From contig NZ_CP024986.1 of NCBI RefSeq assembly GCF_002803845.1, positions 124,001-188,000 of the forward strand: 64,000 nucleotides of DNA, given 5' to 3'. The position numbers were made by a program, and so were the translations under genes. Source of the DNA: Streptomyces lavendulae subsp. lavendulae. Its GTDB lineage: Bacteria; Actinomycetota; Actinomycetes; Streptomycetales; Streptomycetaceae. Positions 58,061 through 64,000 of the stretch are shown piece by piece; position 1 is the stretch's first letter; the number at the start of each line of letters is the position of its first letter. The notes under the pieces are model-generated. The model saw only the letters and a list, made by a program, of their open reading frames with translations. It ran no database searches and was not told the DNA's origin.

Positions 58061-58906
58061 TCAGCCCACTCGGGCGAGCCGCTTGCGGGCCGTCTCCGGG
58101 GATTCCGCCGGGTTCTCCGGGCCGCTCATCAGGATCGACCGCTGGAGACTGCGCAGGGCCGAGGACGGCTCGATGCCGAGCTCGCGGACGAGGGTGGCGC
58201 GCAGCCGCTGGTAGACGCTGAGCGCCTCGCCGCGGCGTCCGGAGCGGTGGAGGGCGAGCATGAACTGCCCGTGCAGGTTCTCGTGGATGCGGTAGCGGCT
58301 GGCCAGGACGGTCAGTTCCGCGAGCAGTTCGCGGTGCCGGCCCAGGCGCAGGTCGGCCTCGATGCGCTGGTCGAGCGCGCACAGCCGGGTCTCCTCCAGG
58401 CGCCGCGTCTCCATGTCCAGCTGGACACCGCCCTCCACGTCGGCGAAGGCCGGCCCGGACCAGAGCGCCAGCGCCTCGCGCAGCAGCCGCGCGGCACCGG
58501 GGAAGTCGCCCGCGTCCATCGCCCGGTAGCCCATTCCGGCCAGCCGGTCGAATTCGCGGACGTCGCTGGTCCCGCCGGCGCTGCTGAGCATGTAGCCGCC
58601 CGGCAGCGTGACGAGCACGTCCTTGGGGGTGCGCGTCCCGTCCGTGCCCTCCAGTGCGGTGGCGATCAGCCCGCGCAGCTGGAGCACGTAGGTCTGCAGG
58701 GTCGTACGGGCACTGCGCGGGGGCTGCTCGCCCCACAGTTCCTCGATCAGCGCGGACACCGGGACCACCTGGTCCGCGTGGAGCGCGAGCAGGGCCAGCA
58801 CCTGACGGGGCTTGGCGGCGGTCGGCGTGATGGAGACCCCGTTCTCCCGCACGGTCAGTGCGCCCAGTACATCGATGTCCACGCCGTACTCCCCTGCTTC
58901 GTCCAT
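58061..58906 (-). CDS. SARP-family regulator (SARP-3)
   Basis: A 281-residue SARP with the DNA-binding domain (LWGEQPPRSARTTLQTYVLQLRG) and activation domain (ELGIEPSSALRSLQRSI). I give ATG 58906 (AAGGG site); a GTG eight codons downstream (58882) has an even better GGGGAG site and would start exactly at the domain (VDIDVLG). An inverted repeat of GGTTTG/CAAACC half-sites sits about 45-70 nt upstream, so a GBL-type receptor probably controls this gene. Confidence 0.93.
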   Translation of the reverse strand: MDEAGEYGVDIDVLGALTVRENGVSITPTAAKPRQVLALLALHADQVVPVSALIEELWGEQPPRSARTTLQTYVLQLRGLIATALEGTDGTRTPKDVLVTLPGGYMLSSAGGTSDVREFDRLAGMGYRAMDAGDFPGAARLLREALALWSGPAFADVEGGVQLDMETRRLEETRLCALDQRIEADLRLGRHRELLAELTVLASRYRIHENLHGQFMLALHRSGRRGEALSVYQRLRATLVRELGIEPSSALRSLQRSILMSGPENPAESPETARKRLARVG

Positions 58907-58950
58907 GGATGAGCCCTTGACTTTCGCTGGAACGAGCAAAAAACAGCCGG

Positions 58951-58975
58951 GCCGGTTTGTCAATACCAAACCGGC
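58951..58975. promoter_or_regulatory. GBL-receptor-like inverted repeat upstream of SARP-3
   Basis: Arms GCCGGTTTG (58951-58959) and CAAACCGGC (58967-58975) with a 7-bp centre. The half-sites are those of AREs but face outward compared with the usual order. Confidence 0.6.
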
Positions 58976-59255
58976 TGTACCGTTTTTCGCCCCCCAGTGA
59001 CCGTGTCGACTCCTGAATCTCCCCCTGTGAACTGGGAGTTTCCTGACCAGAAGGCCGCCGGCGGCCCCGGACGGGCCCCTCCAGGGCCGCCCGAGGGCGG
59101 GAAGAACCGCTCTGGAAGGGGCGTCCTGCGGCCACTAAACGGCCGAGAACCGACCATGTGGTTGGCTCGCCCGCCCCGGCAGCCCCTCCGTACGGACCGC
59201 CCTGCCGCCAGGTTCAGACCGCGGAAGGCCATCCCCGCACCCTCGGACGTGATCA

Positions 59256-59280
59256 ATACAAACCGCTTTAGCGGTTTGCT
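59256..59280. promoter_or_regulatory. ARE-like palindrome in the long intergenic region
   Basis: ATACAAACCGC and GCGGTTTGCT as inverted arms around TTTA, the usual ARE order and size. It is about 350 bp upstream of SARP-3 and 800 bp upstream of the AfsA homologue. Confidence 0.7.
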
Positions 59281-60003
59281 CACCGGCATTCGCGCTCGGC
59301 AGTCGCTGGAACGACGCCGGAGCCCCGCCGGAACACCGCTCGAACCACGGGGCCGCCCCCTCCGCCGACGGGCCGCCGACGGGCGCCCTCCGGGCCCCGG
59401 ACGCGCCGCCGCCAGGCCGGTCCGGCGGCGGGGCCGGCCCGCACCGGGACGCCTCCCCCCTACCGCCGGGTGGCCGGATCGGCGGCGGGCGGGCTCCGGC
59501 GCGCGCCCCCGCGGCGCAACGGCATATGCAGAAATCTTCACGTAGGCAAACGGTGAACGAGACTGGCGTTACGGTGCGCCCCGACCGCACCGCTCCCGGC
59601 GGCCGCACCCCGCCGCCCGTACCGGCGGCACGCCGGCCCCGGAACCGGCGCACCACCCGTGGACTGCGGGGCTCCATGCGCGGCGGGACCCCCGGGGCAC
59701 CCGCCCCGACCCCCTGCCGGCCCCACGGGGGGCCACGGCCCCGCCGGGTGCGGGGAGCCCGCCCGCGATCCGCGCGCAAACCCGGGCGCCCGATGCGAAT
59801 CGGCCATTCTTCGTCCCCGGGGGTTCACCGGACGTCCGACAACCGGTTCACGCACCCCGAGGGGTCCCCTTGAGATGCTTCAGTGCGAGTGGCGGAGATC
59901 CGATGCCGGATGAGGGGTGGGGGCACGGACGGTAGGGGGGGTCACCGATTGCCGGAACCCCACCCTCCGCATTTTTCATGGCCAAGGGTCGTGATCCCTC
60001 TGG

Positions 60004-60026
60004 ATAAAAAACCGGTTGGTATATAT
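60004..60026. promoter_or_regulatory. ARE-like site in the AfsA-homologue promoter
   Basis: An AAAACCGGTTGGTAT core within an AT-rich stretch about 50-70 nt before the AfsA-homologue ATG. It overlaps possible TATATT -10 sequences, so binding should block transcription. Confidence 0.55.
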
Positions 60027-60075
60027 TTTTCTCGCAGTCACACCTGTAACTGGCCAGCGCTGCCTAGGGGGAACA

Positions 60076-61074
60076 ATGAGCGCGAGCACGTTTCAAGTCG
60101 AGCGCACAGCGGTCTACGAACCGGCGTGGCGGACGGCCGCCCCTCCGCTCGGACAACGGGGTAACCGCTTCACCTCGCTGACCTCCACCGTCCCGAAGGA
60201 ATTAGTGCACCGCGCCTCGGTCGCAGAAGTCCTTCTCACCGACTGGGAACGCGTCGACCACAGCCGTTTCACCGTCAGCGCGCAGTGGCCCCGCTCCCAC
60301 AGCTTCTTCACGCCCGTCGCGGGCACCTACCACGATCCGCTGATGGTCGTCGAGACGATCCGGCAGATCGGCAGCCTGCTGGGACACGCCGAGTTCGGGG
60401 TCCCTTTCGGCCAGCACTTCCTGCTGTGGGACCTCAGCGTCACGGTCGTCCCGGAACACCTCCAGGTCAGCAGGACCCCCGCCTCCCTCGACATCGACGT
60501 CAGCTGCACCGAGGTCAGACGCCGCAGCGGTGACCTGGGCGGCCTGAACTACGAGGCCGTGGTCCACCGCGCCGGCCACGTCGTCGCGACGGGGCGCGTC
60601 TCCTACACCTGCACCACACCCGCCGTGTACCGGCGCATACGCCCGCCGCACACCCTGCTGCCCGGCCACAAGCCGCTGCCCCTGACCGCTCCGGTGGCAC
60701 CGCAGAGCGTGGGACGGGTCTCGCCCACCGACGTGGTGCTGTCCCCCACCGGCACGCAGGACCGCTGGCAGCTGCGGGTGGACTCCCTCCATCCCATCCT
60801 CTTCGACCACCCGGTGGACCACGTTCCGGGCATGGTGCTGCTGGAGGCCGCCCGGCAGGCCGCCTCGGCCGCCCTGGGCCGCTCCTCCCTGCTCCCGCTC
60901 AACATCTCCGGCGATTTCAAGCGCTACGCCGAACTCGACCTGCCGTGCTTCATCGAGGCCGAGCGCCTGCACGACGGCGCCCCCGGCGGGGAGGAGACGG
61001 TGGCCGTGACGGGCCACCAGGACGGCCACCTCGTCTTCAACTCCACGGTGACGGCGGCCCCTTACATCGGCTGA
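60076..61074 (+). CDS. AfsA-family butyrolactone/butenolide synthase with TTA codon
   Basis: A 332-residue AfsA homologue with two hot-dog-like repeats (HSFFTPVAGTYHDPLMVVETIRQ in repeat 1 and HPILFDHPVDHVPGMVLLEAARQA in repeat 2). It condenses a beta-ketoacyl-ACP with dihydroxyacetone phosphate on the way to an A-factor-like signal. The ATG follows AGGGGGAACA. Leu43 is TTA (60202-60204), so signal production is probably bldA-dependent. A receptor gene lies 1 kb downstream. Confidence 0.95.
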   Translation: MSASTFQVERTAVYEPAWRTAAPPLGQRGNRFTSLTSTVPKELVHRASVAEVLLTDWERVDHSRFTVSAQWPRSHSFFTPVAGTYHDPLMVVETIRQIGSLLGHAEFGVPFGQHFLLWDLSVTVVPEHLQVSRTPASLDIDVSCTEVRRRSGDLGGLNYEAVVHRAGHVVATGRVSYTCTTPAVYRRIRPPHTLLPGHKPLPLTAPVAPQSVGRVSPTDVVLSPTGTQDRWQLRVDSLHPILFDHPVDHVPGMVLLEAARQAASAALGRSSLLPLNISGDFKRYAELDLPCFIEAERLHDGAPGGEETVAVTGHQDGHLVFNSTVTAAPYIG

Positions 61075-61085
61075 CCGAATGCCCC

Positions 61086-61934
61086 TCAGCGCGGCCCGAA
61101 GGCCGTCAGGTGTTCCCCGGCCCACTCCCGGAACGAACGGGCGGGCCTCCCCACGACGTCCGCAACCGTGCTCCCCACACCGGCCTTGGCCCCGGCACGC
61201 TGCCGCTCGGCGCTCTGCAGCAGTGCCTCCGCCACGGCCTCCGGGTACCGCGCACCCCACACCGCGCGGGCCTGCTCCGGATCCCACTCCTCGAAACGCA
61301 GTGGACGGCCCAACAGGACGGAGAGCTGGGCCGTCTGCTCCACCGCCGAGAGCGCCTCGGGTCCGGTCAGCGTGTGCACGCGCCCGGTGTGTCCCGGCTC
61401 GCCGAACGCGCGCACGGCCACCTCCGCGATGTCGCCCGGATCGACGCAGGCGTTCGGCGACGTCCCGTACAGGCCACGCACGACGCCCTCCGCACGCACC
61501 GCACCGGTCCAGGAGAGGGCGTTGGACATGAAGGAACGCGGGCGCAGCAGCGTCCACTCCATCCCCGAACCCCGCAGGGCCTCCTCGTTCCCCCGTTGCC
61601 AGCGGGTGATCAGGTCATCGGCCCCGCCGTCCTCGACGGCGGCCGCGGAAAGCTTCACCACGTGCCGCACCCCGGCCGACCGGGCGGCGGCCAGGAACCG
61701 CTCGTCGTCGTCGCGGCCGACGCGGCTGGTCACCAGGAAGGCGGTGTCCACCCCCCGCACGGCCCGGGCGAGCGAACCGGGGTCGTCGTAGTCCCCGTGG
61801 ACGGCCTCGACCGTGCCCCGGCCGGCCACGACACGTTCCGGTTGCCTCGCCATGGCCCTGACCGCGGGGCCCGGGCCGATGCGCCCCAGCACTTCCCGTC
61901 CCACCGTCCCGGTGGCCCCCGTCACGAGAATCAT
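61086..61934 (-). CDS. NmrA-like NAD(P)H-binding oxidoreductase
   Basis: A 282-residue atypical SDR: VTGATGTVGREVL at the N terminus, FLVTSRVGRDDDERFLAAAR, and no classical Tyr-x-x-x-Lys, as in NmrA/QOR2-type proteins. ATG 61934. Between AfsA-homologue and receptor genes it may reduce the butenolide intermediate of the signal, a step often done by a neighbouring reductase. Alternatively it is a quinone reductase for protection. Confidence 0.83.
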   Translation of the reverse strand: MILVTGATGTVGREVLGRIGPGPAVRAMARQPERVVAGRGTVEAVHGDYDDPGSLARAVRGVDTAFLVTSRVGRDDDERFLAAARSAGVRHVVKLSAAAVEDGGADDLITRWQRGNEEALRGSGMEWTLLRPRSFMSNALSWTGAVRAEGVVRGLYGTSPNACVDPGDIAEVAVRAFGEPGHTGRVHTLTGPEALSAVEQTAQLSVLLGRPLRFEEWDPEQARAVWGARYPEAVAEALLQSAERQRAGAKAGVGSTVADVVGRPARSFREWAGEHLTAFGPR

Positions 61935-61979
61935 GGTGCTTCCTTCCGGTCATGTACGCGCCCTCCGGCGCGTACGGGG

Positions 61980-62007
61980 TTGGCGTAAGAGTTACCCGCT
62001 GTAAGAT
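61980..62007 (+). promoter_or_regulatory. Probable promoter of the GBL receptor gene
   Basis: -35 TTGGCG (61980-61985), a 16-nt spacer, and -10 TAAGAT (62002-62007). The ARE-like site at 62005-62032 overlaps its -10 and start point. Confidence 0.55.
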
Positions 62008-62032
62008 ACGTACGGGACGGACGGTTTGCATC
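62005..62032. promoter_or_regulatory. ARE-like operator of the receptor gene
   Basis: GATACGTACGG on the left and ACGGTTTGCATC on the right form an imperfect 28-bp inverted repeat, about 45 nt before the receptor start codon. This is the expected place for autorepression. Confidence 0.6.
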
Positions 62033-62077
62033 AGGGCTTCCGACGCTCCGAGAATCCTGTGAAGGAAGGGAGCCACA

Positions 62078-62752
62078 GTGGCTGAGCAAATTCGAGCCAT
62101 CCGCACACGCCAGGCGATCCTCGGCGCGGCGGCCAAGATCTTCGAGGAACGCGGCTACCAGGCCGCCACCATCTCCGAGATCCTCTCGGAGGCGGGCGTG
62201 ACCAAGGGCGCCCTGTACTTCCACTTCCAGTCGAAGGAGGACCTGGCCTTCGGCGTGCTCAACGCGCAGAACCAGAGCCTCGTCGTCCCCGACCGCGCGA
62301 TCAAGATGCAGGGGATCGTCGACATCGTCATGCTGCACACCTACCGCCTGCAGACGGACCCGATGGTCCGCGCGGGCGTACGGCTGACGATGGACCAGCT
62401 GGCACAGGGCCTGGACCGCAGCGGCCCCTTCCGCGCCTGGGCCGTGCCGATGCGCGAGGGCCTGGAGCGGGCCCAGAGCCAGGGCGAGCTGCTCCCCCAG
62501 ATCGATCCGGCCGAAACCGCCGACGTCATCGTCGGCACCTACGCCGGCATCCAGTCCATGTCGCAGGCGCTCACCGAGTACGAGGACCTCGTGATCAGGG
62601 TCAGCGCGCTCATGCGCCACCTGCTGCCGAGCATCGTGCAGTCCTCCGTCCTCACCTCCCTCCACCTCGGCGAGAGCCGCGGCGCCGAGGTCTACGCCGA
62701 GGCCGTCCGGGCCATGGAGATCTCGCAGGCCCGGGAAGACCTCGCCAGCTGA
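62078..62752 (+). CDS. Gamma-butyrolactone receptor (ArpA family)
   Basis: A 224-residue TetR-type receptor with the canonical HTH (AILGAAAKIFEERGYQAATISEIL, then GALYFHFQSKEDLAFGV). Trp121 in PFRAW matches the ligand-contact Trp of ArpA, so this is likely a true receptor rather than a pseudo-receptor. It starts at GTG 62078. It should repress itself, and perhaps the SARP and AfsA-like genes, through the AREs until the butyrolactone or butenolide accumulates. Its 3' end overlaps the convergent hydroxylase gene by 61 bp. Confidence 0.95.
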   Translation: MAEQIRAIRTRQAILGAAAKIFEERGYQAATISEILSEAGVTKGALYFHFQSKEDLAFGVLNAQNQSLVVPDRAIKMQGIVDIVMLHTYRLQTDPMVRAGVRLTMDQLAQGLDRSGPFRAWAVPMREGLERAQSQGELLPQIDPAETADVIVGTYAGIQSMSQALTEYEDLVIRVSALMRHLLPSIVQSSVLTSLHLGESRGAEVYAEAVRAMEISQAREDLAS

Positions 62753-64000
62753 TCCGCGCCGTCGGCGGCCGCGCGCGGCCCCGGCCCGAAGTACCGGGAC
62801 AGGGCGTCGGCCAGCGGGCCGCCGTCCTGTGACCAGGCGATGTGTCCGTCGGGACGCACCAGCAGCGCCTCGTACGGCAGCGCGGGGGTCGCCCGCGCGT
62901 GCACCACGCGCAGGGTGTCCGACCACGGGCGCGCCTCTTCCCCGTGGCGGGCGGCCAGCCCGCCGAAGAGGAGGAGCAGCGGGCTCCCCTCCCGCAGCAG
63001 CGCGATCAGGTCCGTCTCCCCTTCCCGGGTGACGATCCGCGCGTTCGGCAGGAACCGTCCCTCCGGCCCGGAGGGACGGCCCGTGCGGGCGGGCAGTACC
63101 GTCCCCTGGCCGCTGATCATGTCGCCGAGCCGCCCGGTGTCCCGGTCCGCGGTCAGGAGCCCGGTGAACACCTCGCGCAGCGCGTCGACCTCGGGCCCCT
63201 GCCGCATCAGCGCGAGCTGGGCCCGCGTGTTGTCGACGACGGCCCGCGCCGCCGGCCCGCGTTCGAGGCCGTAGGTGTCCAGCAGGCCCGCGCCCGCCGT
63301 GCCGCGCACCGCGAGGGCCAGCTTCCAGCCGAGGTTGAGGGCGTCCAGCACCCCCGTGCTCAGCCCCTGGCCGCCGATGGGGAAGTGCACGTGCGCCGCG
63401 TCGCCCACCAGGAAGACGCGCTCCGCCCGGAAGGTGCGGGCCACGCGCGTGAAGTCGCTGAACCGGCTGATCCACCGGGCCCCCTCCATCGCGATGTCGC
63501 GCCCGGCGATCCGGGACACCTCGCGCTGGAGCTCCAGCGGCGACGGCGGCGCCTCCCGGCCCGCGTGGGCGCCGGAGCAGTCGACGGTACGGATGTGCGT
63601 TTCACCGGCGGGCGTCCGCTTGGAGACGATCCACCCCCGCGGGGTGCGCAGCCACCCCTGCTCCAGGTCGCCGGGGTCCCGCAGCCGTGCCAGCCCCACC
63701 AGGGCGGACACCGTGGCGGGAGTGGCGTCGGACGCGATGCCCGCCAGTTCGCGGACCGTGCTGCGGGCCCCGTCCGCCCCGACGGCGTAGGCGGCGGTAC
63801 AGGTGGCCGTCCCCTGCGGCCCCTCGACGGTGAGCAGCACGGCGCCGTCCCGCTGCGTGAGCCCCGTGACCCGGTGCTCCCTCAGGACCCGCGCGCCCGC
63901 CGCCCGCGCCCGCGCCTCGAACCGCCGCTCCAGCTCCGCCTGGGGGCGCTTGAGGATCGGCTCCGGCTCGTTCTCGGGCACGGTGATGACCAGTTCGTGG
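62692..64000 (-). CDS. FAD-dependent hydroxylase, 5' end cut by window edge
   Basis: About 435 residues of a PHBH-fold aromatic hydroxylase: the DG motif VGADGARSTVRELAG, GDAAHVHFPIGGQGLSTG and a thioredoxin-like C terminus. The N-terminal FAD-binding GxGxxG lies beyond the right edge; the visible part opens HELVITVPENEPEP. It is related to, but distinct from, the PgaE-like and PgaM-like enzymes in the window, so the cluster has at least three such hydroxylases. The last 61 bp run tail-to-tail into the receptor gene. Confidence 0.92.
   Translation of the reverse strand, partial: HELVITVPENEPEPILKRPQAELERRFEARARAAGARVLREHRVTGLTQRDGAVLLTVEGPQGTATCTAAYAVGADGARSTVRELAGIASDATPATVSALVGLARLRDPGDLEQGWLRTPRGWIVSKRTPAGETHIRTVDCSGAHAGREAPPSPLELQREVSRIAGRDIAMEGARWISRFSDFTRVARTFRAERVFLVGDAAHVHFPIGGQGLSTGVLDALNLGWKLALAVRGTAGAGLLDTYGLERGPAARAVVDNTRAQLALMRQGPEVDALREVFTGLLTADRDTGRLGDMISGQGTVLPARTGRPSGPEGRFLPNARIVTREGETDLIALLREGSPLLLLFGGLAARHGEEARPWSDTLRVVHARATPALPYEALLVRPDGHIAWSQDGGPLADALSRYFGPGPRAAADGADQLARSSRACEISMARTASA

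Larger units (their letters stand above)
58907..60075. other. 1.17-kb region without a recognisable gene
   Basis: Divergent intergenic region between SARP-3 and the AfsA homologue. Several overlapping open frames exist but are Pro/Arg/Gly-rich, lack ribosome sites and show no family motif. It holds two GBL-receptor-like palindromes near its left half (58951-58975, 59256-59280) and one at the right end (60004-60026). The right 90 bp is AT-rich and is probably the AfsA-homologue promoter. A small RNA or a decayed gene cannot be excluded. Confidence 0.6.

Noticed and set aside
58997..59873. Overlapping frames in the long intergenic region.
   Set aside because: Pro/Arg/Gly-rich translations on both strands without motifs or starts with ribosome sites.
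1..64000. Mobile elements, integrase or attachment sites, tRNA or rRNA genes.
   Set aside because: No transposase-like proteins, terminal repeats or tRNA-like cloverleafs were recognised on either strand.

Overview
The window is high-GC actinobacterial DNA with Streptomyces-type features: GTG starts, many 1-4 nt translational overlaps, SARP regulators, gamma-butyrolactone (GBL) signalling genes and rare TTA codons in regulators. It reads as a secondary-metabolite supercluster. No rRNA, tRNA, insertion sequence or CRISPR array was seen. Family assignments and the comparisons to named clusters are from memory of those families; nothing was searched.

Layout. 1-14 kb is a mixed left flank: two type II thioesterases, a MatB-like malonyl-CoA synthetase, a LuxR-type regulator, a small secreted DVGWN-repeat protein, a MarR regulator facing a hydrolase, an ECF41 sigma factor with its oxidoreductase partner, glutamate dehydrogenase and two DUF1772 genes. 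12-19 kb holds redox tailoring genes that fit a quinone polyketide: FMN reductase, an acyl-CoA-dehydrogenase-type monooxygenase, a luciferase-like oxidoreductase, an ActVI-1-like 3-hydroxyacyl-CoA dehydrogenase, two paralogous SnoaL-like proteins, and the first deoxysugar gene rfbA. 19-30 kb holds a SARP gene, a BpsA-type indigoidine synthetase and an operon for PRPP synthetase, old yellow enzyme, PsuG-type C-glycosidase, PptA-like tautomerase, EamA exporter, FUR1-like uracil phosphoribosyltransferase and a TrpF-like protein. This looks like a C-nucleoside/indigoidine module. 30-54 kb is one long minus-strand run for an aromatic polyketide: KSalpha, CLF, ACP, ketoreductase, aromatase, TcmI/JadI-type cyclase, PgaE- and PgaM-like oxygenases, acyl-CoA carboxylase, malonyl transferase, phosphopantetheinyl transferase, exporter, and four NDP-deoxysugar genes leading to a 4-keto-2,3,6-trideoxyhexose. 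54-64 kb is a regulatory hub: a JadR1-like atypical response regulator, a TetR pseudo-receptor, two more SARPs, an AfsA-like butenolide synthase, a GBL receptor and several ARE-like palindromes, plus a second aromatase/ACP pair and a truncated flavin hydroxylase.

How it fits together. The polyketide genes suggest an angucycline-type decaketide, while the ActVI-like and two-component oxygenase genes suggest rearrangement toward a pyranonaphthoquinone; the gene set recalls the auricin/griseusin type of cluster. No glycosyltransferase, sugar 4-aminotransferase or 4-ketoreductase is in the window, so sugar completion and transfer must be encoded elsewhere. GBL signalling (AfsA homologue, receptor, AREs) probably drives the SARPs.

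Most notable observation. The same array of direct repeats (GTTGACG-N4-TCTGACA-N8-GTTGAC) lies upstream of the 19 kb SARP gene and upstream of the C-nucleoside operon. This suggests one SARP switches that module on and autoregulates. Other strong signals are an ECF41-type promoter ahead of the sigma factor's partner gene, two SoxR/MerR-style promoters with 19-bp spacers, and a TrpF-like protein whose catalytic cysteine is replaced by alanine.
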